Assembly (NCBI RefSeq): GCF_000767055.1
Contig: NZ_CP006764.1
Location: forward strand, 682,001-746,000
Source of the DNA: Corynebacterium doosanense CAU 212 = DSM 45436
GTDB taxonomy: Bacteria; Actinomycetota; Actinomycetes; Mycobacteriales; Mycobacteriaceae
DNA length: 64,000 bases
Direction of reading: 5' to 3'
Position numbers and translations under genes: made by a program
Part shown: positions 40,301-47,510 of the stretch, one piece after another
Position numbering within the stretch: the first letter of the stretch is position 1
Layout of the letters: every line of letters starts with the position of its first letter
Notes under the pieces: model-generated
What the model was told of the DNA's origin: nothing
Database searches by the model: none
What the model saw: only the letters and a program-made list of their open reading frames with translations

Positions 40301-40621
40301 GTCGAGCACCCGTTTGAGGTGGCCATCGGCACCACGATGGTCCGCGGTCGCATGGACGCGGTGTTCCGAGAGGCCGACGGGACCTGGCTCATCGTCGACT
40401 GGAAGACCGGCAGGTTCCCCACCGGCCCGGCGCTGCGTTCGGCCGAGATCCAGCTGGCGGTGTACCGGGAGGCATGGCGCCGGCAGGTGGGGGAGGACGA
40501 GAAGGTGTCCGCCGCGTTCTTCTACGTCTCCACCGGGGAGACCTTCGCGCCGCGGTCCCTCCCGGGCGGGGAGGAGCTCGCGGACCTGCTGAGCGACGCT
40601 GCCTCCTCCCCCGAGGACTAG
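37376..40621 (+). CDS. adnB: AdnB subunit of the AdnAB helicase-nuclease
   Basis: 1,081 residues. The ATG (MAKITPEQLSAVIHGNGRAP) overlaps adnA by 8 bases and follows GAAGGAAGGA. Complete UvrD-like motor: Walker A GAGAGKT at 40-46, LTFTRKAAQELGRRI, MLDEYQDTSHAQ, GDPMQAIYGWRGA and LTVHKAKGLEWD. The C-terminal nuclease has KRGTEFHQWLE, VRGRMDAVF, IVDWKTGRFP and IQLAVYREA. In contrast to AdnA, all motor motifs are intact, so AdnB should power translocation. Acts at double-strand breaks with AdnA. Confidence 0.95.
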   Translation: MAKITPEQLSAVIHGNGRAPTDQQSEVTAAPTGPMLVVAGAGAGKTETMASRVIWLVANGFATPDQVLGLTFTRKAAQELGRRIRTQFHTLAGSPAARDLDPTGGLSDLLVTHPAEVSTYDSYAGNLIREYGLLVPVEPHARLITQAELYSIAHQVVTDYSGSLSTDVTVPTVTGNLLELITEMDNELLTIDEVAERSQEMITTVHELPKGPRQKDELNADMKKWVDKQQVRLDFLPLVVRLKEELNNRGVVTFNEQMSVAARLVRDHPAVAASQRRRFRVVMLDEYQDTSHAQRILLSHLFGTPEGSAAAPDPSLTVTAVGDPMQAIYGWRGATVENLEEFVNDFPTEEGPAVKRQLTTSWRNPGEVLDMANQVSEGVFFPDGASSGSERPVAELQPKPGAHSAEVRLAHYATEEEEIEAAADRLAQHFREITGRGEKFTGAVLIRKNKHAAPIAEALAARNVPHEILGVGGLLDVAEIADLVAIATMLIRPSDGQAALRILGGPIVGLGLADIVALQNRARNLNGSTQREEEPVDPTERLKAQLAAATAEQPDQIAGLADAVADLGEHSRYSEEGLRRLQGLASKLRYLRSYSLGKSLADLFSDIETVFDIRTEVLARPDSHVNGGAVHLDRFADVVSDFHGDSLAALLDYFALAKEHEKGLEPGEVTVRSDRVQILTVHKAKGLEWDVVAVLHTDKTTYAAQASTYLSNAHILPDAGASERYAEATNRKEFQDDGEEFITSERHKVAEENARLFYVAITRTERVLMVTASGKDPYGPFAELARAFPEYVETWAADDSALDGAEENDEDNTDQAADEPETGLFPHLPIRPGVMDGAAAVHAALEAQPEQAAGETFDFWEREVTALIEEHEALQAPVVDVELPGELTATDMVSIKSDPVQFAKRQRRPVPFKPITYAKRGTEFHQWLEDRFGGQALLDEDQLPGIGEEVVDAAHLEELRRYFLASPWAERVPERVEHPFEVAIGTTMVRGRMDAVFREADGTWLIVDWKTGRFPTGPALRSAEIQLAVYREAWRRQVGEDEKVSAAFFYVSTGETFAPRSLPGGEELADLLSDAASSPED

Positions 40622-40645
40622 AGTCTTCGGAGAACAACTCAAGGA

Positions 40646-40673
40646 CCCCCGCGGCCGACGCTCGGCGCGGGGG
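40646..40673. terminator. GC-rich hairpin terminator after adnB
   Basis: CCCCCGC ... GCGGGGG with an inner GCCGA-CGC-TCGGC stem and a one-base bulge. It lies 25 bases after the adnB stop. No T tract. Confidence 0.65.
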
Positions 40674-40702
40674 CAGAACAGACAAGGCAGGTGAGGTCCA
40701 CG

Positions 40703-41785
40703 GTGCGTGAGAGTTTCAGCGACCGGTTCCGCGGCGACGTGGAGCTCAGTGGCCTTCCCGACCACGCCCTGCTCGGCATCATCAACATCCCGGGATCGGT
40801 GGCCGCCAGCCCGTGGGCACTAATCGGCCGCAGGCTGTTCTACGCCCTCGCCCTGACCTTCGCCATCACGCTGCTGGTCTACTTCGACAAGGGCGCGTAC
40901 ACCGAGGACCTCACCTTCATCGACGCGCTCTACTACTCGGCGGTGTCGCTGTCGACCACGGGTTACGGCGACATCACACCGGTCACCCAGCAGGCCCGGC
41001 TGATCAACATCCTCATCGTCACCCCGGCGAGGATCGCCTTCCTGATCCTGCTGGTCGGCACCACGCTGTCCGTCCTCACCGAGAATTCCCGCAAGACCCT
41101 GCAGATCCAACGTTGGAGGAAAACCGTGCGTAACCACACCATCGTCATCGGCTACGGCACCAAGGGGCGCTCCGCCGTCGACGCACTGCGCGCGGACGGC
41201 ACGCCGGCCAGCCACATCGTTGTCATCGACACCGACAAACACGCCCTCCAGCGCGCCGAGCAGCGGGGCCTGGTCACGGTCTACGGCTCGGGCACCAAGG
41301 GCGACGTGCTGAAGATCGCCGGCGTCGCCCGCGCGCGCAGCGTCGTCGTGGCGCCCAGCTCCGACGACACCGCCGTGCTGGTCACCCTCTCCGTCCGCGA
41401 GATGGCGCCCAAGGCCATGATCGTCGCGTCCGTCCGGGAGTCCGAGAACCAGCACCTGCTGGAGCAGTCGGGCGCGGACTCCGTGGTGATCTCCTCGGAG
41501 ACCGCCGGCCGACTCCTCGGGCTGGCCACCGTCACCCCCACCGTCGTGGAGATGATGGAGGACCTGCTCAGCCCCGACGAGGGGTTTGCCGTTGCCGAGC
41601 GCTCGGTGGGTGAGGACGAGGTGGGAGCGAACCCCCGTCACCTCGCCGACATCGTCCTCGGAGTCGTGCGCTCCGGTGAGCTCTACCGCATCGACTCCCC
41701 GGAGGCGGAGACCGTCGAGCCCGGCGACCGGCTCCTCTACATCCGCCGCACCACCGGCGAGCGCCCCGAGAAAGTGAGAGATTAA
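40703..41785 (+). CDS. MthK/CglK-like potassium channel with RCK domain
   Basis: 360 residues from GTG; AGGTGAGG lies about 6 bases upstream. Two membrane helices (about 45-62 and 98-118) flank a pore loop with the selectivity filter TTGYGD at 85-90. The RCK (TrkA-N) domain starts at about residue 142 with HTIVIGYGTKGRSAVDAL (Rossmann GxGxxG) followed by VVIDTDKHAL, and a C-terminal TrkA-C region ends the protein. It matches CglK, the C. glutamicum potassium channel needed at acidic pH. GGAGG plus GTG at 41115-41128 would allow the RCK domain to be made alone. Confidence 0.92.
   Translation: MRESFSDRFRGDVELSGLPDHALLGIINIPGSVAASPWALIGRRLFYALALTFAITLLVYFDKGAYTEDLTFIDALYYSAVSLSTTGYGDITPVTQQARLINILIVTPARIAFLILLVGTTLSVLTENSRKTLQIQRWRKTVRNHTIVIGYGTKGRSAVDALRADGTPASHIVVIDTDKHALQRAEQRGLVTVYGSGTKGDVLKIAGVARARSVVVAPSSDDTAVLVTLSVREMAPKAMIVASVRESENQHLLEQSGADSVVISSETAGRLLGLATVTPTVVEMMEDLLSPDEGFAVAERSVGEDEVGANPRHLADIVLGVVRSGELYRIDSPEAETVEPGDRLLYIRRTTGERPEKVRD
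41115..41128 (+). promoter_or_regulatory. Internal Shine-Dalgarno and GTG at the RCK domain start
   Basis: GGAGG at 41115-41119 lies 6 bases before an in-frame GTG at 41126, which encodes residue 142 (V-R-N-H-T-I-V-I-G-Y-G). Translation from it would give a free 219-residue RCK protein, as in the archaeal channel MthK. Confidence 0.5.
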
Positions 41786-41792
41786 TAACCCC

Positions 41793-42566
41793 GTGAGCTC
41801 CACCGCCACCATTCTCGCGCTCACCCGGGACGGTCGGGTGCTTGTCGACGCCTCCGGCCGACCCACCGCCGTCTCCCACCACTACCCGGCACACCGCCTG
41901 GTGCGCATCGACCCCGACACCCGGGCCATCCGCCTGGATGACGACGAGGTGGCCCGCGAGATTGCCTCCGGCGAGGGGATCCGGGCAGCGGGCATCCGCG
42001 GGCGGTTGGGGGATCGTCGAGTAGCCAAGGCGCTGGCGCTTCTGGACAATCGCGACCGGCTGAGGTTCGATCCCCGCGACGGCAGCGCGGTGACCTTCGA
42101 CGACGACGGGCGCGTCGCCCGGGGTGCCTCCGGGCGGATGATTTTCCCCCGCACCGACCCGGCGGTGATCGGTCTGGTGAGCCTCGCGGGTAACGATGAG
42201 GTGCTCATCGCCAGGAACGTCCGTGGAAATTTCTTCTCGCTCATCGCGGGATTCGTCGACCCCGGGGAGAACCTGGAGGAGGCCTTCGAGCGGGAGGTGT
42301 GGGAGGAGACCGCCCGTCGGGTCAGCGACATCGCCTACTGGGGAAGCCAGCCCTGGCCGCCGGGCGGGTCATTGATGATGGGATTCACCGCGCGGACCTC
42401 GGACAGGGACGCGCTCGCGGAGACGGACGGCGAGCTCGCCGAGACGGTCTGGGTCAGCCCCGCGACCATTGCGGACTACCCGCTGGCCCCGGAGGGTTCG
42501 ATCGCCCGGGACATGCTGAACCACTGGTATTTTGGGCAGACCGGGAAGGTGTTGGAGAGCTCATGA
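41793..42566 (+). CDS. nudC: NAD(+) diphosphatase NudC-type Nudix hydrolase
   Basis: 257 residues from GTG. Nudix box GFVDPGENLEEAFEREVWEE at about residues 149-168 (GxFxxxGE...REVxEE), followed 13 residues later by SQPWPPGGSLMMGF, the SQPWPFPxS-type signature of NADH pyrophosphatases and RNA NAD decapping enzymes. The usual four-Cys zinc ribbon before the Nudix box is absent: residues 85-125 contain no Cys. Its stop overlaps the uvrD2 start (ATGA). Confidence 0.9.
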   Translation: MSSTATILALTRDGRVLVDASGRPTAVSHHYPAHRLVRIDPDTRAIRLDDDEVAREIASGEGIRAAGIRGRLGDRRVAKALALLDNRDRLRFDPRDGSAVTFDDDGRVARGASGRMIFPRTDPAVIGLVSLAGNDEVLIARNVRGNFFSLIAGFVDPGENLEEAFEREVWEETARRVSDIAYWGSQPWPPGGSLMMGFTARTSDRDALAETDGELAETVWVSPATIADYPLAPEGSIARDMLNHWYFGQTGKVLESS

Positions 42567-44608
42567 TCAACCTCGAGGAACTGGACCCGGATCAGCGCGT
42601 CGCCGCCACGGCCCCGCGCGGACCGGTGTGCATTCTCGCTGGTGCGGGAACAGGCAAGACCCGCACGATCACCTACCGCATCGCGCACCTGGTGGACTCG
42701 GGATTCGTCGGTCAGCACCGTGTGCTGGCCGTGACCTTCACCAACCGTGCCGCGGGGGAGATGCGTGACCGGCTCACGCAGATGGGCATCGGCGCCGTGC
42801 AGGCGCGCACCTTCCACGCCGCCGCACTGCGGCAGCTGCGCTACTTCTGGCCGCAGGTTGCCGGCGATCTGCCCTGGCGTCTGCTGGACAACAAGTTTCC
42901 GCTGGTGGGCCGGGCAACCCGGTCTGTCGGCCTGGAATCCTCCACGGACAACGTGCGTGACCTGCTCGGCGAGATCGAGTGGGCCAAGGCCACGCTCATC
43001 ACGCCGGAGAGTTACCCGGAACGGGTCGGGGCCTTCGACCGCACCCCGCCTTTCGATCCCGCGAAGGTCGCGGAGGTCTATCGGCGCTACGAGGACTCCA
43101 AGACCACGGAGGAGGGCATGCTGCTCGACTTCGATGACCTCCTGCTGCACGTCGCCGGCGCCCTGGAGAACGCCCCGGCCGTGGCGGAGGAGTTCCATCA
43201 GCAGTACCGCTCGTTTGTCGTCGACGAGTACCAGGACGTCACCCCGCTGCAGCAGCGGGTGCTCGAGGCGTGGCTGGGGGAGCGTGACGACCTCACCGTC
43301 GTCGGCGACGCGAACCAGACCATCTACTCCTTCACCGGGGCTACCCCGGAGTATCTGCTCAACTTCTCCAGGACGTACGAGAACGCGACCGTCGTCAAGC
43401 TCCAGCGGGACTACCGGTCGACGCCGCAGGTCACGGACCTGGCCAACACGGTGATCGCCAAGGCGAGCGGCCGGATGGCTGGCACGCGCCTCGAGCTGCA
43501 GGGCATGCGCGCCCCCGGCCCCGAGCCGCAGTTCCACACCTACGACGACGAGCCGACCGAGGCGCGGGAGGTCGCCGGCCAGATTCTCACGTTGCTTAAC
43601 GACGGCGTCCCTGCCAGCGAAATCGCCGTGCTCTACCGCATCAACGCCCAGTCGCAGGCGTTTGAGACCGCGCTGGCGGACGCCGGCATCGTCTACCAGG
43701 TCAAGGGCGGGGAGGGTTTCTTCTACCGCCCGGAGATCCGCCAGGCCGTGACCGAGCTGACCAAGGCCAGCCGGAGAAATGACCTGCCGGATGACCCGGT
43801 GGCCATCGCCCGGGCGGCGCTCGTTCCCCTGGGCTTCAGCGCGAACGAGCCCGAGGGTGCGCAGGCCCGCGAGCGCTGGCAGTCGCTGAACGCGCTGGTG
43901 GAGCTCGTCGAGGAGATCGTGCGCGGCACGCCGGGGATCGATCTGCTCGGGGTGCTCGCCAGCCTGCGCCAGCGGGCGGAGTCGAAGCAGCCCCCCACCA
44001 TGCAGGGAGTGACCCTGGCCAGCCTCCACGCGGCCAAGGGCCTGGAGTGGGACGCGGTCTTCCTCGTCGGGCTGGTGGACAACACCCTGCCCATCTCGCA
44101 TGCGATCAAGGCGGGTGACCATCAGATCGAGGAGGAACGCCGCCTGTTCTACGTGGGCATCACGCGTGCCCGCGAGCACCTGCACCTCTCCCACGCCCTC
44201 GCCCGCCAGGAGGGTGGGCGCAAGTCGCGCAAGAGTTCCCGATTCCTCGAGGGCATCGCCCCGGCATCCGCGTCGGCGGTGGCCTCGGGGCGTGCGGACC
44301 GGCCGAAGCGCTGCTCGGTGTGCGGTAAACCCCTGAACACCCCGGGCGAAAAGGTGCTGGGCAGGCACGAGGAGTGCCCGTCGGGTGCGGACGAGAAAGT
44401 CTTCGAGACCTTGCGGTCCTGGCGGGCCGACGTGGCCAAGGAGGAGAACGTCCCCGCCTACATCATCTTCTCCGACGCCACCCTCATGGCCGTCGCCGAG
44501 GCGCTACCGGCGAACGAGAACGAGCTGCTGGGCGTCTCCGGCATTGGACCGGTGAAGGTCGAGCGCTACGGCGGCGACCTGCTGGGAGTGCTGCACCAGT
44601 TCCGCTAG
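42563..44608 (+). CDS. uvrD2: ATP-dependent DNA helicase UvrD2
   Basis: 681 residues; the ATG overlaps the nudC stop. Superfamily 1A helicase: Q motif LDPDQRVAA, Walker A LAGAGTGKT, FTNRAAGEM, VDEYQDVTPLQQ, VVGDANQTIYSFTGA, QLERDYRS-like LQRDYRST and LASLHAAKGLEWDAVF. After the motor comes a tetra-Cys segment (CSVCGKPLNTP ... HEECP) and a C-terminal HRDC domain (VPAYIIFSDATLMAVAEALP). This arrangement defines UvrD2, essential in mycobacteria. Its stop shares CTAG with the convergent gene. Confidence 0.95.
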   Translation: MINLEELDPDQRVAATAPRGPVCILAGAGTGKTRTITYRIAHLVDSGFVGQHRVLAVTFTNRAAGEMRDRLTQMGIGAVQARTFHAAALRQLRYFWPQVAGDLPWRLLDNKFPLVGRATRSVGLESSTDNVRDLLGEIEWAKATLITPESYPERVGAFDRTPPFDPAKVAEVYRRYEDSKTTEEGMLLDFDDLLLHVAGALENAPAVAEEFHQQYRSFVVDEYQDVTPLQQRVLEAWLGERDDLTVVGDANQTIYSFTGATPEYLLNFSRTYENATVVKLQRDYRSTPQVTDLANTVIAKASGRMAGTRLELQGMRAPGPEPQFHTYDDEPTEAREVAGQILTLLNDGVPASEIAVLYRINAQSQAFETALADAGIVYQVKGGEGFFYRPEIRQAVTELTKASRRNDLPDDPVAIARAALVPLGFSANEPEGAQARERWQSLNALVELVEEIVRGTPGIDLLGVLASLRQRAESKQPPTMQGVTLASLHAAKGLEWDAVFLVGLVDNTLPISHAIKAGDHQIEEERRLFYVGITRAREHLHLSHALARQEGGRKSRKSSRFLEGIAPASASAVASGRADRPKRCSVCGKPLNTPGEKVLGRHEECPSGADEKVFETLRSWRADVAKEENVPAYIIFSDATLMAVAEALPANENELLGVSGIGPVKVERYGGDLLGVLHQFR

Positions 44609-45459
44609 GCGGCACGGACGCCCGCGACCCCCAGCTCAAAACAGGCGGGACAGCCGGGGTGGGCCGCCAGCGAGAAGCGCTGCGCGCGGTCGGGGCAGTG
44701 CGGGTCGATCAGCAGACACTCCCCGTCCACGACCGCGGCGGGCCGCGCGGCGAGCAGGGACAGCACCATGCTCGCGGCGGATGCCGCGGTCGCCGCCACT
44801 GCCACGGGGTCCTGGCGCAGGGGAGAAGCTTCCCCGGCGACGACGATGAAGGGGCCGTCCTGACGCACCCAGTGCAGCTCCACGCACAAGGGGCAGGGGC
44901 CACCGGCTTTCCGGCCGCCGGGGCGGACCGGTCCCACCAGCCCCCGGGAATCCAGCGCGGTCACCGAGAGAACCGGGTTCCCGGTGGAGGCCACCAGCCC
45001 CGCCGCCCGGGCCGTCCAGCCGAACTGGTCTACCAGCACCACGGGCCGCGCCGGGGAGATCCCGGGAATCACCTCCTCGATGCCCTCGTCGCCCACGGGG
45101 ATGCGCACGGCCACACCCAGCGACCGGAGCAGCCGGGTGAGCTCCAGCGCGAGTCGGGATCTGCCCACGACCAGGACTTCCAACCGGCGGACCGGACGGG
45201 CAATGCCGAAGCCGAGCAGCTCGTCGACGAGACACCGGGCGAGAACGTCGTCGAGGCCGGCGGCAGCGAGGGCGGTGAGGAGGTCGTCGATACGCGTCGG
45301 TTGCTCGAGCACCGCCAGGCACCGGGCGATCGCCGGGGCGTCGGGGACCTCCACGATGCCCGCGCGTGAGGCGTCGAGGCCGAACTGGATGGCCCTGTCA
45401 CCGCGGAGGAGAACCTGGGCGGAGGGGTTGAGCATGATCAGGGGGTCGACGGGTGTCAC
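44605..45459 (-). CDS. Orphan cyclodehydratase-like protein (TOMM leader-binding/E1-like)
   Basis: 284 residues from GTG; an internal ATG nine codons downstream (MLNPSAQVLLRG) is also possible. Residues 1-100 resemble the peptide-clamp winged helix of RiPP cyclodehydratases; residues 100-200 look like an E1/ThiF-type Rossmann segment (LEVLVVGRSRLALELTRLLRSLGV); two CxxC pairs (CPLC and CPAC) near 188 and 272 form the zinc site. No YcaO partner or precursor peptide gene is in the window. This family sits beside uvrD2 and YgjP genes in Actinobacteria; function unknown. Confidence 0.66.
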   Translation of the reverse strand: MTPVDPLIMLNPSAQVLLRGDRAIQFGLDASRAGIVEVPDAPAIARCLAVLEQPTRIDDLLTALAAAGLDDVLARCLVDELLGFGIARPVRRLEVLVVGRSRLALELTRLLRSLGVAVRIPVGDEGIEEVIPGISPARPVVLVDQFGWTARAAGLVASTGNPVLSVTALDSRGLVGPVRPGGRKAGGPCPLCVELHWVRQDGPFIVVAGEASPLRQDPVAVAATAASAASMVLSLLAARPAAVVDGECLLIDPHCPDRAQRFSLAAHPGCPACFELGVAGVRAA

Positions 45460-45462
45460 ATC

Positions 45463-45468
45463 TACTAT
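45463..45468 (+). promoter_or_regulatory. -10 element TACTAT of a leaderless YgjP-like gene
   Basis: TACTAT ends 8 bases before the ATG at 45477. No Shine-Dalgarno. It starts only 3 bases from the divergent gene's start codon. Confidence 0.55.
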
Positions 45469-45476
45469 TGACTCCC

Positions 45477-46004
45477 ATGGACACCGCTTCGGTTCCCCCG
45501 GGCGGGGACGGCCTGAAAAACGTGCACGTCATCCGTTCCGCGAAACGACGCAAGACCGTGCAGGCCCGGGTGGTGGGCGACGTCGTCGAGGTGCGCATTC
45601 CCGCCCGGATGACTCGCGCGCAGGAACGCGAGGCGGTGAGCGGGATCGTCGAGAAGCTGCGGCGCAAGACCACGGTGGCGCCGGTGAGCGACGAGGCACT
45701 GGCCGAGCGGGCGGAGGTTCTCAACGCCGAGGTGCTGGAGGGCCGCGCGACGGTGGGGTCGATCCGGTGGGTGAGCAACCAGAACTCGCGGTGGGGTTCG
45801 TGCTCCACGTCGACCGGGGACATCCGGATCAGCGACCGGCTGCGCGAGGTCCCGGGTTATGTCCTCGACTCCGTGCTCGTGCACGAGATGGTGCACACGT
45901 TCATCCCCGGGCACACCAGAGAATTCCACCGCTGGGCTGACCGAGCCCCGCGCGCCGAACGGGCGGCGGGGTACCTCGAGGCCTACTCGCGGTGGGGGAG
46001 CTAG
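45477..46004 (+). CDS. YgjP-like metal-dependent hydrolase (M48 family by annotation)
   Basis: 175 residues; the ATG is supported by the leaderless -10. After a VHVIRSAKRRKTVQARVVGD beta region comes the YgjP/SprT-like core NQNSRWGSCSTSTGDIRIS and the zinc motif VLVHEMVHTFIPGHTREFH (HExxH plus downstream His). The family is conserved and widely annotated as M48 metallopeptidase; the substrate is unknown. Its stop shares CTAG with the convergent TIGR03624 gene. Confidence 0.88.
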   Translation: MDTASVPPGGDGLKNVHVIRSAKRRKTVQARVVGDVVEVRIPARMTRAQEREAVSGIVEKLRRKTTVAPVSDEALAERAEVLNAEVLEGRATVGSIRWVSNQNSRWGSCSTSTGDIRISDRLREVPGYVLDSVLVHEMVHTFIPGHTREFHRWADRAPRAERAAGYLEAYSRWGS

Positions 46005-47428
46005 AGCTCGGTCCCGTCCTGGGAGCCGTCGTCCTTGCCGCGCTCCTGGTCGTCCTCGGAGGGGCCGGTCTCGCCGGAGCGCAGCATCTCCTCCAGCTTG
46101 GCGAACTCCTCGTCGAAGCCCGTGTCGCCGGCCTCGTCGAGCAGACCGTCGATGAAGTCGGCGGGCGCATCGAGGTGCTCGGCGGTGGGCAGGAAGTCGG
46201 GGTGGTCCCAGACCTGGTCGCGACGCTCGGCGCCGACCGCCACGGTGGAGCGACGCCAGAGCTCGACCGCCTCGGCGACCTTGGGGGCGTCGAACTTGAT
46301 GCCCACGACCTTGGAGAAGGCGTTCTCCGCGCTGCCGCCGGTGGCACGACGTCGCCGCCACGCCTCGGTCAGGCGGGCGGTAGAGGGGATGCGCTCGCCG
46401 AGAGCCTCGTCGACGACGAACTCGGCCCAGCCCTCGACCAGCGCGAGCAGGGTCTCCAGCCGGGAGACGGCCTGGGCGTTGCGCGAGGCGATCTTCGGGG
46501 ACATGTCCATGCCCTGCAGCCGGCCCAGGGCGTCCTGGATCGCCTGCGGATCGCCGGACTCGAGGTTGAGCTCGCGGGTGGCTTCCTCGATGTGGGAGGT
46601 GTCGATTACCAGGCCGGCCGCGTACTCCTCCACGGAGGACACGAGGCGCTCTACGAGCCACGGCACATGCTTGAACAGTCGCTGACGTGCGGCTTCGCGT
46701 GCGGCGATGTAGACGAGCACCTCCTGGTCCGCGATACCCAGATCCTTCGCGGCCTTCTGCACGTTGGCCGGGAGGACGGCGATGGTGCCGTCGGGGGCCA
46801 CCGGGAGGCCGAAGTCGGAGCCGGTGAGGGCCTGCTTGGCCAGGTCACCGAGGGCGTGGCCCAGCTGCATGCCGAAGTTCATGCTGGACATCTGCCGCAT
46901 CATCGTGGTCATCGGGCCCATCATCTCCCGGGCCTCGGCGGGCATGGCGTCCAGCTGCGCGTCGTTCATGTGCTTGGCGACGGGCGAGACCATGCGCTTC
47001 CATTTCGGCAACGTGTTCTCCAGCCAGTCCTCGGCGTTCCACGCCCCCGCCTTCCCGTTGACCGCGGGCAGCGTGGTGGCGTCATCGAGCCAGAGCTCGG
47101 CGAGGCGCACGGCCTCGGTCACCGCGACCTGATCCTGCTGGCGTACGGGCTGCGCTGAGCCGATCTGCTGGCGGGCGATGCGGGTGGCCAGGTCGTAGTT
47201 GACCCCGCCACCGTCCTTGCCCTGGGCTTCCTCGGAGTTCATGGAGGATCCCATGCCGGAGAGCATCTGCCCGAACTGGTTGAGAATGTCACCCAGCCCG
47301 TTGGCGCCCCCTGCGCCACCCGATCCGAAGCCGAAGGCCCCGAACGGGTTCTGGTTGCCTCCGCGGTCACGACCGTTCTCGTCGTCATCGTCGCTGGAGA
47401 AGGAAAATCCGAATCCGTTGTCGCTCAT
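46001..47428 (-). CDS. TIGR03624 family putative zinc-dependent metalloprotease
   Basis: 475 residues from MSDNGFGFSFSSDDDDEN; the upstream open frame is rejected because it overlaps the promoter of the divergent protease. N-terminus is acidic and Gly/Asn-rich, then MTTMMRQMSSMNFGMQLGHALGDLAKQAL, and a long helical domain. Relatives with the metal motif have EGHxxxVMD; here the equivalent reads VEGWAEFVVDEA, so the first His is Trp and catalysis is doubtful. The C-terminal tail is strongly acidic. Function unknown. Confidence 0.82.
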   Translation of the reverse strand: MSDNGFGFSFSSDDDDENGRDRGGNQNPFGAFGFGSGGAGGANGLGDILNQFGQMLSGMGSSMNSEEAQGKDGGGVNYDLATRIARQQIGSAQPVRQQDQVAVTEAVRLAELWLDDATTLPAVNGKAGAWNAEDWLENTLPKWKRMVSPVAKHMNDAQLDAMPAEAREMMGPMTTMMRQMSSMNFGMQLGHALGDLAKQALTGSDFGLPVAPDGTIAVLPANVQKAAKDLGIADQEVLVYIAAREAARQRLFKHVPWLVERLVSSVEEYAAGLVIDTSHIEEATRELNLESGDPQAIQDALGRLQGMDMSPKIASRNAQAVSRLETLLALVEGWAEFVVDEALGERIPSTARLTEAWRRRRATGGSAENAFSKVVGIKFDAPKVAEAVELWRRSTVAVGAERRDQVWDHPDFLPTAEHLDAPADFIDGLLDEAGDTGFDEEFAKLEEMLRSGETGPSEDDQERGKDDGSQDGTEL

Positions 47429-47496
47429 GGTGTCCAACCTACCGGCACCCGTCGCAGGCTGGCCATGATGACTGCAACGCTGACAGCGAACACAGG

Positions 47497-47502
47497 TACG
47501 CT
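47497..47502 (+). promoter_or_regulatory. -10 element TACGCT of a leaderless PDZ protease gene
   Basis: TACGCT ends 8 bases before the GTG at 47511. Same geometry as other leaderless genes here. Confidence 0.5.
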
Positions 47503-47510
47503 CAGTCGTC

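Noticed and set aside
45465..46661. 398-residue minus-strand frame over the YgjP and TIGR03624 genes
   Set aside because: Arg-rich shadow; both real genes have clear motifs.
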